Origin: Bacteroidota bacterium
Lineage (GTDB): Bacteria; Bacteroidota; Bacteroidia; Chitinophagales; Chitinophagaceae
DNA: 64,000 bases
Direction: 5' to 3'
Assembly: GCA_018268035.1 (NCBI GenBank)
Contig: JAFDXI010000153.1
Coordinates: 1-64,000 of the forward strand
Shown: positions 9,458-18,842 of the stretch, piece by piece
How the letters are laid out: each line of letters opens with the position of its first letter
How positions within the stretch are numbered: position 1 is the first letter of the stretch
The notes under the pieces: model-generated
Told to the model about the DNA's origin: nothing
What the model saw: the letters and a program-made list of their open reading frames with translations, nothing else
Database searches by the model: none
Translations under genes and position numbers: made by a program

Positions 9458-11125
9458 TTAATCATCACTTGCCGCTGCTTCTTCTACAACTGTATTTAAT
9501 TTTTTTGTCAATGGCAATAAAAGGAAGCATGCAATGATAGCAGCCACTGCACCTATTGCAAAAAAGACAGCTTTATTATCAAACTTATCCCAGAAGCCAG
9601 CGAGTATCCCTGAAATTTTTCCACCTATTGATGTAGTGATAAACCACCCCCCCATCATCAATGCTGTTAACCTGCGCGGTGCCACTTTTGATGTTAATGA
9701 TAAACCTACAGGGCTTACAAATAATTCACTCACCGTAAACACCCCATAACTGCTGATGAGCCACCAGCTTGATACTTTATTGGAATAAATATCAGTAGAT
9801 AAACAGGCAGCAATCATCACCACAGATGACAAGCCTGCAATCAATGTGCCCCATGCAAATTTACTTGGCGTAGAAAGTTCTTTTTTTCGTGCTTTCATCC
9901 AACCAAAGAAACCGACGACTAAAGGTGTTAGCACTATTATCCAGAATGGATTGACCGACTGATAAATTTCTGTAGAAAATAATTTTAAATCATCACCAGG
10001 TGCTGGGTATTTATCTTGCTGTAAATTCTGAAAATACAGATCAGTACCTTCTTTTGTCAGCACTTTACCATCAACATCTACTTGTGGCCTGAACTGTTTG
10101 TCAACAACAGGCACTTCTGTTGGTTTAGTACTTACAGATTCCAAAAAACCAAATGGTTTCAAAGCAGGCTGAATAGCTTTAGGCGCTTCACGATCTGTAT
10201 AAGTTTGTGCCCATATTGTCAGCGCAGTTGAATTTTGATTATATATATTCCAGAAGATGATAGAAACTCCAAATAAAGTGAGCAATGTGCCGATACGTTT
10301 TCTTTCAAAACCCTTGGCTTTATACCATAAGCTGAAATAAAAAATGATGATAGGCACACAGGCAAAAATGAAAGCATCATTTGAATCAGAACCTAAAATA
10401 TTTCCAGGAATAAACCAGCCAATAATCCCTGCAATGATAGCAGGTAAAAATACTTTCCCTAATATCTGTGCGATGTGCATATCACCTTCCTGTGCTGGTT
10501 TGATTACATCAGCATATTTCACATGCTTTAATCCAAACGCAAACCATATTAAACCTATTACCATTCCAAAACCGGCAGCAGAAAATGCCCATCCCCATGT
10601 ATAATTATTTCTCAATAAAGCTGCAACGAAATTGCAGACAAATGCGCCGATATTGATACCCATATAAAAGATATTATATGCAATATCTTTTTTAGGTTTC
10701 AGATCAGGACGATTATAAATATTTCCAAGTAATGTGCTGATGTTGGGTTTGAAAAAACCATTACCAACTATAGCAGAAAACAAACCAAGATACATTACTG
10801 TATCACTACCGTTGAGCGCAATCAAAAAATATCCAAGTGCTAATAATGAACCGCCCAAAAAAATTGATTTGGTATATCCTAAAACCCTGTCTGCAATAAG
10901 ACCACCAATAAATGGAGTTAAATAAATCAAAGCAATATAAGTGCCCACCAGGCTGATAGCAGAAACGTTATCCATTTGCCGGCCACCATTGCTATGTGTA
11001 TCTTTCAGGTATAACAAAAATATCCCGATCATTAAATAATAACCAAATCGCTCCCACATCTCGGTAAAAAATAAAACGTATAAGCCGCGGGGATGTTTGC
11101 CTGTTGCAGTGGTTGGTTGGTTCAT
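9458..11125 (-). CDS. POT/PTR2-family proton-coupled peptide transporter
   Basis: This inner-membrane importer of di- and tripeptides belongs to the major facilitator superfamily. From ATG 11125 it has 555 residues. The POT hallmark ExxERFxYY appears as EMWERFGYY near the start, followed by GGLIADRVLGYT, the FFKPNISTLLG motif and FYMGINIGAFVCNF (PTR2 signature). Between later helices there is a polar insertion of about 80 residues (NQNSTALTIWAQ to about EIYQSVNPFW), as in the longer Bacteroidota members. The frame extends to 11158, but MNQPTTATGKHPRG at 11125 is the usual family start. The gene is monocistronic. Confidence 0.92.
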   Translation of the reverse strand: MNQPTTATGKHPRGLYVLFFTEMWERFGYYLMIGIFLLYLKDTHSNGGRQMDNVSAISLVGTYIALIYLTPFIGGLIADRVLGYTKSIFLGGSLLALGYFLIALNGSDTVMYLGLFSAIVGNGFFKPNISTLLGNIYNRPDLKPKKDIAYNIFYMGINIGAFVCNFVAALLRNNYTWGWAFSAAGFGMVIGLIWFAFGLKHVKYADVIKPAQEGDMHIAQILGKVFLPAIIAGIIGWFIPGNILGSDSNDAFIFACVPIIIFYFSLWYKAKGFERKRIGTLLTLFGVSIIFWNIYNQNSTALTIWAQTYTDREAPKAIQPALKPFGFLESVSTKPTEVPVVDKQFRPQVDVDGKVLTKEGTDLYFQNLQQDKYPAPGDDLKLFSTEIYQSVNPFWIIVLTPLVVGFFGWMKARKKELSTPSKFAWGTLIAGLSSVVMIAACLSTDIYSNKVSSWWLISSYGVFTVSELFVSPVGLSLTSKVAPRRLTALMMGGWFITTSIGGKISGILAGFWDKFDNKAVFFAIGAVAAIIACFLLLPLTKKLNTVVEEAAASDD

Positions 11126-11205
11126 GCTGATGATTTTAGTTAGAGATTTTTTTTTCAATTATGGCTGCTCAAAATAAGGAGAAATTCTAAAAAACAAAAT
11201 TTTCA

Positions 11206-11579
11206 ATGAAATCTCTTAACCATTCACTTGATACAAATGGTAACGGCTACCTGCTAAAAAATTCATCACCAGATGATATTATCCAGGCACTCAAAGAAGT
11301 GTTTAACAGAGGCTCTGCACTATCGCCTGCTGTTGCAAGAAAAGTGATACGGTTTTCAAAACAATAAGCCCGTTGATAATGAATATCACCTTGCTAAAAA
11401 AATAAAAAGAGTTATTGCAATGCCTCGTTCAGGGAATGAGTTATAAAATGATTGCAGATGCAATGATGATATTTTTTGAAACTGTGAAATCACATATTAA
11501 AAACGTATATAAAAAACTGCATGTGAGCAGCAATTCTGAAGCAGTAACCAAAACATTTCAACAAAAGATAGTTGGATAA
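11206..11579 (+). pseudogene. Remnant of a LuxR/NarL-type response regulator
   Basis: Three pieces in different frames line up with one response regulator. Piece 1 (11206-11367) encodes GNGYLLKNSSPDDIIQALKE and then LSPAVARKVIRF, the end of a receiver domain with its conserved Lys and the linker. Piece 2 (from 11375) encodes DNEYHLAKK, the lead-in to the helix-turn-helix. Piece 3 (about 11414-11579) encodes KELLQCLVQGMSYKMIAD, ETVKSHIKNVYKKLHV and SSNSEAVTK, a complete LuxR-type DNA-binding domain. Stops and frame changes separate the pieces, and most of the receiver, including the phospho-acceptor Asp, is missing. No histidine kinase gene is adjacent. Confidence 0.85.
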
Positions 11580-11611
11580 AAAATTTGTTTTTTTAGGTGA
11601 CGAAGTATCAG

Positions 11612-11640
11612 TTGTTTTACAGTAAAACCCATTACTTTCG
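11612..11640 (+). promoter_or_regulatory. Predicted promoter of purD
   Basis: TTG (11612-11614) is followed after 18 nt by TACTTTCG (11633-11640), one base from TAnnTTTG. The box ends 24 nt before the purD start codon. Confidence 0.5.
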
Positions 11641-11664
11641 CCGCTTTAATTTTAATTGGCAATA

Positions 11665-12975
11665 ATGAACATTCTTTTGTTAGGCAGCGGTGGCAGGGAA
11701 CATGCTCTCGCATGGAAAATTTCTCAAAGCAAACATTGTGATCATTTATTCATAGCACCAGGCAATGCAGGCACATCTTCCTGTGGTGAAAATGTAAACA
11801 TTGGAGTGAATGATTTTGAAGCCATCAAAAAATTTTCTCTCGACAATAAAATTGATATGATTGTTGTTGGTCCTGAAGAACCATTGGTAAGAGGTGTGTA
11901 TGATTTTTTTAAAAATGACAGCACAACGAAAAACGTCATTATTGTTGGCCCTTCTGCACAAGGCGCACAACTTGAAGGCAGCAAAGCCTTCTCCAAACAT
12001 TTTATGCAACGGCATCATATCCCTACTGCCGCTTATGCAGAATTTACAAAAGATAATTTTGAAGAAGGTAAACAATATATCAGGCAACAACCAACACCTG
12101 TTGTTTTAAAAGCTGATGGCCTTGCTGCAGGCAAAGGCGTGGTGATAGCCACAACAACAAAAGATGCATTGGATGCTTTTGAAGAAATGATCGTCCATCA
12201 ACAGTTTGGTGAAGCTTCAAGTAAAGTGGTCATTGAAGCATTTTTAGACGGAATTGAATTGAGTGTATTTGTATTGACGAATGGAAAAGACTATAAAATT
12301 ATAGGCCATGCAAAAGATTATAAACGCATTGGTGAAGGCGATACCGGCCTGAATACAGGTGGCATGGGATGCGTAAGCCCGCTGCCATTTCTGACTGATG
12401 GATTTCTACAAAAAATTGAAAATAAAATTATTCAGCCAACGATTGATGGTTTACAAAAAGAAAATATCATTTATAATGGCTTTATATTTTTTGGTTTGAT
12501 AAAAGTGGGTGATGAACCTTGTGTGATTGAATACAATTGCCGCATGGGTGACCATGAAACAGAAGTAGTGATACCAAGGTTGAAAAATGATATTGTAGAA
12601 TTATTTTTAGCAATGCATCGTCACACATTGAATGATGAAGTGATTGAGTTTGATGAAAGAGCTTGTGCAACAGTTATGGCAGTGAGTGGTGGTTACCCTG
12701 GTGATTATCAAAAAGGCAAACTGATAAATTTTCCCCAATTACAACCTGTACAAAATAACGACACTATCATTTTTCATGCAGGCACTAAACTGGACAAGGA
12801 TAATAATGTTGTAACCAATGGTGGTCGTGTTTTGGCCGTTTCATCGTTTGGCTCAAATATTGCTGATGCAGTGCAAATTTCAAAAAAGGTGTTGAAACAA
12901 ATTCATTTTGAAGGTATGTATTACAGGAGCGACATAGGGTATGAGTTCAAAATAAATGTTGATAGAAAAAATTGA
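11665..12975 (+). CDS. purD: Phosphoribosylamine-glycine ligase (GAR synthetase)
   Basis: PurD joins glycine to 5-phosphoribosylamine using ATP, the second step of purine synthesis, in the cytoplasm. The N-terminal domain starts MNILLLGSGGREHALAWK and contains APGNAGTSS and VVGPEEPLVRGVYDFF. The ATP-grasp domain has VVLKADGLAAGKGVVIA, GEASSKVVIEAFLDG, LNTGGMGCVSP and the metal-binding EYNCRMGDHETEVV. The length, 436 residues from ATG 11665, is normal. A TTG at 11656 would add three residues but the ATG matches the family start. No other pur genes are nearby. Confidence 0.97.
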   Translation: MNILLLGSGGREHALAWKISQSKHCDHLFIAPGNAGTSSCGENVNIGVNDFEAIKKFSLDNKIDMIVVGPEEPLVRGVYDFFKNDSTTKNVIIVGPSAQGAQLEGSKAFSKHFMQRHHIPTAAYAEFTKDNFEEGKQYIRQQPTPVVLKADGLAAGKGVVIATTTKDALDAFEEMIVHQQFGEASSKVVIEAFLDGIELSVFVLTNGKDYKIIGHAKDYKRIGEGDTGLNTGGMGCVSPLPFLTDGFLQKIENKIIQPTIDGLQKENIIYNGFIFFGLIKVGDEPCVIEYNCRMGDHETEVVIPRLKNDIVELFLAMHRHTLNDEVIEFDERACATVMAVSGGYPGDYQKGKLINFPQLQPVQNNDTIIFHAGTKLDKDNNVVTNGGRVLAVSSFGSNIADAVQISKKVLKQIHFEGMYYRSDIGYEFKINVDRKN

Positions 12976-13123
12976 TATAAATTATTTTTTATGTTTGGTG
13001 AAATTTGGATTTTTAGCCAATCACGATAACAATTCTATCGCTGGTTTCCAAAAAAAGTTTAGAACGAAAAAAATAATCACCTGTGCATATTAACAAAAAC
13101 CCTTGAAAATGAAATAACCGTAC

Positions 13124-13155
13124 TTTGTAATTTCGGATTATATCCTGCACCTTTG
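13124..13155 (+). promoter_or_regulatory. Predicted promoter of mreB
   Basis: TTTG (13124-13127) is followed after 20 nt by CACCTTTG (13148-13155), one base from TAnnTTTG. The leader would be about 30 nt. Confidence 0.55.
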
Positions 13156-13192
13156 CGGCATTCATACTAAACATACGTAACTGAATTTATAA

Positions 13193-14218
13193 ATGGGACT
13201 TTTTAATTTTTTTACACAGGAAATTGCAATTGATCTCGGTACTGCCAATACCCTGATTATTCACAATGATGAAGTGGTGGTAAATGAGCCATCCATAGTA
13301 GCATTAAACAGAAACAACCCCAAAGAGGTTTTGGCTGTGGGAAAACGGGCATTGATGATGCATGAAAAAACGCACGAAAGCATCCGCACCGTGCGGCCTT
13401 TAAAAGACGGCGTGATTGCCGATTTCAATGCTGCTGAATTAATGATAAAGGAAATGATCAAAATGATCTATCCTAAAAAACCATTGATTGCACCAAGATG
13501 GAGAATGGTTATTTGCATACCATCAAGTATTACAGAAGTAGAAAAACGCGCTGTGCGTGACAGTGCTGAACAGGCAGGCGCCACAGAAGTTTACCTGATA
13601 CATGAACCCATGAGCGCTGCACTCGGCATCGGCATTGATGTGGAAGAACCTGTAGGCAATATGATCATTGACATTGGCGGTGGTACCACAGGTATAACAG
13701 TGATAGCACTTGCAGGTATAGTTTGCGATCAGAGTATCCGTATTGCTGGTGATGAATTTACTGCTGACATCATGGAAGCCCTTCGCCGTTATCACAGCTT
13801 ATTGATTGGAGAACGCACAGCAGAACAAATTAAAATTACCATTGGTGCAGCAATGAAAGATTTGGATTCACCACCCGAAGATATGGCTGTCAATGGGCGC
13901 GACCTGGTGACTGGTATCCCCAAACAAATCATGGTCACTTATCAGGAAGTTGCAGAAGCTTTGGATAAATCAATCTTTAAAATAGAAGAAGCTATCTTAA
14001 AAGCTTTGGAGACAACACCTCCCGAACTGGCTGCTGATATTTATCGCAGGGGATTGTATTTGACCGGTGGTGGTGCATTGTTGCGTGGTCTTGATAAACG
14101 TTTGAGCCAGAAAATTAAATTGCCTGTCCACATTGCAGAAGATCCTTTGATTAGCGTGGTACGCGGTACAGGGCTGGCATTAAAAAATTATCAGCGTTAT
14201 CCATTTGTCATGAAATAA
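13193..14218 (+). CDS. mreB: Rod-shape actin homologue MreB
   Basis: MreB is the bacterial actin that forms membrane-associated filaments and guides the lateral wall-synthesis complex. The 341-residue protein has the phosphate-1 loop IAIDLGTANTLI, phosphate-2 loop NMIIDIGGGTTGITVIAL, the adenosine motif LYLTGGGALLRGLD and the connecting segment CIPSSITEVEKRAV. The N-terminus MGLFNFFTQ is hydrophobic, fitting membrane attachment. It heads a shape cluster with mreC and mreD; a 133-nt gap separates it from mreC. Confidence 0.97.
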   Translation: MGLFNFFTQEIAIDLGTANTLIIHNDEVVVNEPSIVALNRNNPKEVLAVGKRALMMHEKTHESIRTVRPLKDGVIADFNAAELMIKEMIKMIYPKKPLIAPRWRMVICIPSSITEVEKRAVRDSAEQAGATEVYLIHEPMSAALGIGIDVEEPVGNMIIDIGGGTTGITVIALAGIVCDQSIRIAGDEFTADIMEALRRYHSLLIGERTAEQIKITIGAAMKDLDSPPEDMAVNGRDLVTGIPKQIMVTYQEVAEALDKSIFKIEEAILKALETTPPELAADIYRRGLYLTGGGALLRGLDKRLSQKIKLPVHIAEDPLISVVRGTGLALKNYQRYPFVMK

Positions 14219-14351
14219 AAATTGCAATACCTCTGTATGAGGATGTTCTTTTAAAAGCTGTTTCAGCAAGTGCATTTAATAAAAAATATAAGCAATAAAA
14301 ATATTTCTTTCTGCATCCACAATTACGTATTGACAGAAAGGGGCTGAGCCG

Positions 14352-15203
14352 ATGAGAAATATAATTGCATTCATACGCCAGTTTTTCAACCTGTTTTTAT
14401 TCCTTGTTTTAATGGGAATTGCCCTTGCCATCCTCATTAATTATAATCAAACATATAATGTTGTTTTTTCCGGCATTGCCAATGAAACAACAGGCAAAGT
14501 GGGTGCTCAGTATAATGCTATAGAATATTATTTCAAACTGAAGAAAACCAATGAACAGTTGGTGGCTGAAAATGCAGAATTAAGAGGTTTATTAAAATCA
14601 AGTTTTGGCGGGCCGGATACTTCCTCTGTAATACAGGTGGATACTTTAATGAAAGATACATTGGGCCGTGTTCGTAAATTCAGGTTTTTACCTGCGAAAG
14701 TGGTCAACAATAATATTTCTGGTGAAACAAATTACCTCACATTGTATCGTGGCAGCAAACAGGGCGCACAGGTGGATATGGGTGTAATTGGCCCAAATGG
14801 TATAGTGGGTAAAGTTATCCAGGTGAGCGATAATTATTGCCTGGTAATGAGCCTGCTAAACCGCAACAGCAAAGTGAGTGCAATGATGAAAAATGGCTTT
14901 TACACAGGGCTGGTTGATTGGGATGGAAAAGATCCCCGTTATGTTATCATGCACAACATTCCTAAATCAGTTAAAGTAAAAATTGGCGATACTGTTTTGA
15001 CGAGTAATTTATCTGGTAGCTATCCGCCAGGCATTATGATTGGAACTGTAGCAGGTTTTCAGGGTGATTCTGGTAGCGGATTTCTTGAAATGAAGGTGAA
15101 AACATCAACGGATTTTTACAGCATTCAATATGCATATTTGGTGAACAATATGATTTGGGCTGAACAAAAAGAGCTGGAAGCAAAAACACCAAAAGAAAAA
15201 TGA
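14352..15203 (+). CDS. mreC: Rod-shape-determining protein MreC
   Basis: MreC is a periplasmic scaffold that links MreB to the penicillin-binding proteins. The 283-residue protein has one N-terminal membrane helix (about 14-34), then a coiled coil (about 55-80; LKKTNEQLVAENAELRGLL) and two beta-barrel domains with LPAKVVNNN, GVIGPNGIVGKVIQVSDNY and IGDTVLTSNLSGSYPPGI. Its last bases overlap the mreD start by 4 nt (ATGA), which implies translational coupling. Confidence 0.93.
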   Translation: MRNIIAFIRQFFNLFLFLVLMGIALAILINYNQTYNVVFSGIANETTGKVGAQYNAIEYYFKLKKTNEQLVAENAELRGLLKSSFGGPDTSSVIQVDTLMKDTLGRVRKFRFLPAKVVNNNISGETNYLTLYRGSKQGAQVDMGVIGPNGIVGKVIQVSDNYCLVMSLLNRNSKVSAMMKNGFYTGLVDWDGKDPRYVIMHNIPKSVKVKIGDTVLTSNLSGSYPPGIMIGTVAGFQGDSGSGFLEMKVKTSTDFYSIQYAYLVNNMIWAEQKELEAKTPKEK

Positions 15204-15736
15204 CATCATTATTAAAAAATATAATCCGTTTTATTTTATTCATCCTGGTGCAGGTATATATTTTCAACAAAGTGCCACCTGTCAACCAGTATGTAAAACC
15301 ATATATTTATTTCCTGTTTATTTTATGGCTTCCGTTTAATATTGGTCGTGCACCATTGATGCTGCTTGCATTTGTTTTTGGTTTAACCTTTGATTATTTC
15401 AGCGGTACACCCGGCTTACACACCATGCCTTGTGTATTAATTGCCTATTTGCGGCCTTTTCTTTTGAATCTTTTAATTCCTCAGGAAACAACGCAACTCA
15501 GTTACCTCGAACCTTCAGCAAAAAGTATGGGATGGGCATCCTATTCCACTTATGTTCTGATCCTTACTTTCCTGCATATTGCTTTGCTTGTCTTTATTGA
15601 ATGGATGGAATTTGGTGATTTTCTTTTCTTCATTGGTAAAGTAACAGCCACTACTGTGCTGAGTTTAATCCTGATTTTTATTGCAGAAATGTTATTCCCT
15701 CGTGCCGGAAAATACAGGACAAATACTGCTGCGTAA
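15200..15736 (+). CDS. mreD: Rod-shape-determining protein MreD
   Basis: MreD is a small inner-membrane protein of the elongasome. It has 178 residues with about five membrane helices, including YIYFLFILWLPFNIGRAPLM and the MreD-type segment FVFGLTFDYFSGTPGLHT. It overlaps mreC by 4 nt. In many Bacteroidota, PBP2 (mrdA) and rodA follow directly; here the cluster ends in a repeat-rich spacer and an opposite-strand gene. Confidence 0.9.
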   Translation: MTSLLKNIIRFILFILVQVYIFNKVPPVNQYVKPYIYFLFILWLPFNIGRAPLMLLAFVFGLTFDYFSGTPGLHTMPCVLIAYLRPFLLNLLIPQETTQLSYLEPSAKSMGWASYSTYVLILTFLHIALLVFIEWMEFGDFLFFIGKVTATTVLSLILIFIAEMLFPRAGKYRTNTAA

Positions 15737-15769
15737 TTGTTAATGGTTAATTGACAATTGATAATTTCC

Positions 15770-15905
15770 TATAACATCGTAATTCGTAACTCGTAATTCG
15801 TAACTCGTAATTCGTAATTGACAATTGACAATTGATAATTCTCCTCAAATTCGTAATTCGTAATTTTTAACCTGCCTGCGGCTGGCAGGTTCGTAATTCA
15901 TAATT
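15770..15905. repeat. Short-unit repeat tract with embedded palindrome
   Basis: The spacer after mreD is made of repeated units AATTCGTAATTCGTAACTCG and TTGACAATTGACAATTGATA. At 15869-15891 there is an inverted repeat with arms AACCTGCC and GGCAGGTT, and another AATTCGTAATTC unit on each side. Units of this kind occur between genes in many Bacteroidota genomes and vary in number between strains (recollection). No terminator with a T-tract was found for mreD, so the hairpin may serve that role. Confidence 0.8.
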
Positions 15906-15935
15906 AAAGCATCCCTCTTTCCTATCAAACCGTCA

Positions 15936-17762
15936 TCATTTTAATATACCATACAAACTGCCGCCTTTATTAAATATCCTGTCTATCTTTTTTTCAACAG
16001 CAGCATCTTTCTCCAATGCTGGTGCATGGTGAGGTTTTATACGTGCATCCAAAACCACCACATTGCAACCCCAATGTTTGTATTGATAAAAACTATTGAT
16101 GCCATAAATATCTTTTGCAGGATTACAACGTGTAAATGCCACCCATAAAAAATTATTTATTTTCTCAGCAGTAAAACCGGCATCATCACAAATAATAATG
16201 AAAGGACATTGTTGCAACACATCAGTACCCTTAATCTGATCTTTCAACATCATCATTTCCTTATCTGCAATTTCATAACTGGTAAATTTTGTTGATTGCA
16301 AACAAACAATCCCAGGCATCGCCAATTTTGCATTATCAAAACTTTTCAATGTATGTATTATTGATGGCACTTCCGTACATAATTCCCTTCTCACATCACC
16401 ATAAGCAGCAAACACCACTTTACTACCTTCATTTAATGCAGTACCGGAATAATCAAGGGTATCAATTGTTGTATTGGTATAAAAATGAATGTCCCGTTTC
16501 AGGTCTATTCTTTCCAACACATATTTAAAAAATAATGGAATATCATTTGGTGAAATATCATGAGCATCACTTGCAGTTATAAATAAAAATTTTGCAAGAC
16601 TTAACTGACCTGTGCCGAGAATGTGATTGGCAATGGTTAATATTTCAGCAGGTTGCTTTGTTTTTTGATAAGGAGTATATCGTTCACTTCCTGTAGCAAG
16701 CAATAATGGATGAACTCCTGCTGCATCAACCGCATTCAATTGCCGCAGGCCGGGAATTTCTTTTGTTACTACGTCGCCAGTTATTTCATGAATCAGTTCT
16801 CCAAAAGATGTATCTTCCTGTGGCGGTCTGCCCACAACAGTGAAAGGCCAAATTGCATTTTTTTTCGCATATACTTTGTGCACATGCATCAGTGGAAAAT
16901 CGTGTTGCAAACTATAATAACCAAGATGATCACCAAAAGGTCCTTCGGGTTTGTTTTCATTGGGCAACACTTCACCTGTTATAACAAAGTCTGCATCATA
17001 GCTGATACAAAAACCTTCATCATAATAATACCTGAAACGCCTGCCACCCAACAATCCTGCAAAATTCAATTCACTCAAATCTTCAGGCAAAGGCATTACT
17101 GCAGATAATGCATGAGCTGGCGGTCCGCCAACAAAAACACTGACTTTTAACGGCAGGTTTTTTTCATTCGCTTTTGTTTGATGTATTCCAATACCACGGT
17201 GTATCTGGTAATGCAATCCTACTTCTTTATTCAACTCAAATTTGTTACCGGTTAATTGTATCCGATACATACCCAAATTGGAATGGCCTGCACCAGGCTT
17301 TGTTACATCTTCTGTATAAACCTGTGGCAGAGTTACGAAAGCACCCCCATCATCAGGCCAGTGATGTATCAAAGGCAGATCAGAAATTTTTATAACATCA
17401 AAATTTTTTGAATTCATTTTTTTAGGCAAAGACGAAAGCGCTGCAACACCGGTGTTGATTGTTGAAAAAGGTTTTTTAAAAAATTGCTGTGGGTTGTTTC
17501 TGAGTTGAATCAGTTGCTGAATAATTTCCAACCTTTTCCTAAAAAGAAATTTGCTGCGCTCAATAGTTCCAAAAATATTTGATGCAGCACGGTAATTAAA
17601 TCCCTTTACATTTTCAAACAACAATGCCGGGCCTTTGGCTTCATGCACTCTTAGATGTATGGCGGCCATTTCGAGAAATGGATTCACTTCTTCTTTTATT
17701 CTAACAAGTTGCCCGTTTTTTTCAAGATCAATAAGACTTTCTTCAAGCGAACGATAGACCAT
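15936..17762 (-). CDS. UbiD-family prenyl-FMN-dependent decarboxylase
   Basis: The 608-residue protein belongs to the UbiD family, which uses prenylated FMN to decarboxylate aromatic or unsaturated acids; Bacteroidota members are usually linked to quinone synthesis. Seen: the family N-terminus (LEKNGQLVRIKEEVNPFLEM, GPALLFENVKGF), GMYRIQLTG and GLHYQIHRG, and the catalytic-region motif NKPEGPFGDHLGYYS. The C-terminal portion (NNFLWVAFTRCNPAKDIYGI) is typical of the longer family members. No UbiX-like flavin prenyltransferase is nearby. TATGTTTG on the minus strand (17777 to 17770) is a possible -7 box just upstream. Substrate unassigned. Confidence 0.9.
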   Translation of the reverse strand: MVYRSLEESLIDLEKNGQLVRIKEEVNPFLEMAAIHLRVHEAKGPALLFENVKGFNYRAASNIFGTIERSKFLFRKRLEIIQQLIQLRNNPQQFFKKPFSTINTGVAALSSLPKKMNSKNFDVIKISDLPLIHHWPDDGGAFVTLPQVYTEDVTKPGAGHSNLGMYRIQLTGNKFELNKEVGLHYQIHRGIGIHQTKANEKNLPLKVSVFVGGPPAHALSAVMPLPEDLSELNFAGLLGGRRFRYYYDEGFCISYDADFVITGEVLPNENKPEGPFGDHLGYYSLQHDFPLMHVHKVYAKKNAIWPFTVVGRPPQEDTSFGELIHEITGDVVTKEIPGLRQLNAVDAAGVHPLLLATGSERYTPYQKTKQPAEILTIANHILGTGQLSLAKFLFITASDAHDISPNDIPLFFKYVLERIDLKRDIHFYTNTTIDTLDYSGTALNEGSKVVFAAYGDVRRELCTEVPSIIHTLKSFDNAKLAMPGIVCLQSTKFTSYEIADKEMMMLKDQIKGTDVLQQCPFIIICDDAGFTAEKINNFLWVAFTRCNPAKDIYGINSFYQYKHWGCNVVVLDARIKPHHAPALEKDAAVEKKIDRIFNKGGSLYGILK

Positions 17763-17824
17763 GATATTGCAAACATATAAAATGGGTGCTTAACCCAGTT
17801 CATTCAATGGCCGAATTTGTTGCA

Positions 17825-18694
17825 TTATTTATGGTTTACATTTTTTGGGCAGTCAATATCTTTGATTAGTTTGTTGCGTTGGCCAATACCACCAAATAAT
17901 GAGTGCTGTGTAAGTGTATAAATAAAAGTTAGTGATGTGGTATAATAATTATCATTATGTGCAGGGCTCCCTCTTTGTTTGTTGGAAGGATAAGTAAGTG
18001 AAGGATCAACCTCATCGCCTCTGAATGACAAATCCACAGCCAATTGACCACGACCCTTGAACAACTCATTCTCATCAGGATATTTATCACTGACATCATC
18101 AAGATAGTCTGTAAATAACAACCTGCCGCAAGCTTCAATACCTACCTGTATGCGATCAGAAACTTTATATTTCATACCAATACCAACCGGCACATTCAAT
18201 TGTGTGAGCGAATACATTTTTTTCTGGGGATAAGCTGTCAAACCCTGACCTTCTGTGCCCAAAGGTTGCAGGTAAACTTTTTGTGCATTATAAATTGCAT
18301 AAGGATTAAAATGAAAAACACCGACACCTGCAAAAATATAAGGAGTAATCTTTTTATCATCCAATGAAAATACATCATATTGAAGACATAGATTTCCGTC
18401 CACAATATTGGATGCAAAACTCAGGTTACGGCTTTTATAATTTGTGAATTCAGCATCACTACCCTGCACTTTTCCAAAATGAATTCCGCTACGAATGGAG
18501 AATTTACTTATCCTGTATAAAACATCTGCTCCTATTGAAAATTTTGCTCCTTTAAAGGTATAAACCGATGATTGCAGATCTCCACCATAATTCATCATTC
18601 CAGGCGAAAGCTGCACACTCACTTGTTGCGCAAATGCAGAACCTCCAAATAATAAAAAAAGGAATAAATAATATTTCAATTTCAACTCCTTCAA
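17825..18694 (-). CDS. DUF6089-type outer-membrane beta-barrel protein
   Basis: The 289-residue protein has a signal peptide (about 1-22, ending GSAFAQ) and a mature part of alternating beta strands. The opening SPGMMNYGGDLQSS and the pattern YRISKFSIRSGIHFGKVQGSD, YIFAGVGVFHFNP and VPVGIGMKYKVSDRIQVGIE fit a small porin-like barrel of the Bacteroidota DUF6089 family. The end, after the last strand (TSLTFIYTL), is a polar tail with LIKDIDCPKNVNHK. Role unknown, probably structural in the outer membrane. The gene stands alone, 62 nt from the decarboxylase start. Confidence 0.8.
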   Translation of the reverse strand: MKELKLKYYLFLFLLFGGSAFAQQVSVQLSPGMMNYGGDLQSSVYTFKGAKFSIGADVLYRISKFSIRSGIHFGKVQGSDAEFTNYKSRNLSFASNIVDGNLCLQYDVFSLDDKKITPYIFAGVGVFHFNPYAIYNAQKVYLQPLGTEGQGLTAYPQKKMYSLTQLNVPVGIGMKYKVSDRIQVGIEACGRLLFTDYLDDVSDKYPDENELFKGRGQLAVDLSFRGDEVDPSLTYPSNKQRGSPAHNDNYYTTSLTFIYTLTQHSLFGGIGQRNKLIKDIDCPKNVNHK

Positions 18695-18842
18695 CTTATG
18701 ATTGTTTTGATAATGTAAACAGTAAAATAACGCATAAATGCAAAAATTATTCCTTAAATTTTATTCACGAATATTAATAAATATGATTAACAACGCATTT
18801 AATGGTTTCATACTTAACTTTATCACTCAAAATTTAAGCTGA

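Noticed and set aside
14219-14351. CTTTCTG/CAGAAAG pairing between mreB and mreC as a terminator
   Set aside because: The arms are short and far apart, no T-run follows, and the downstream genes belong to the same functional cluster.
16710-17108. 132-residue plus-strand frame inside the UbiD-family gene
   Set aside because: It lies antisense to conserved UbiD motifs and its sequence shows no domain or signal peptide.
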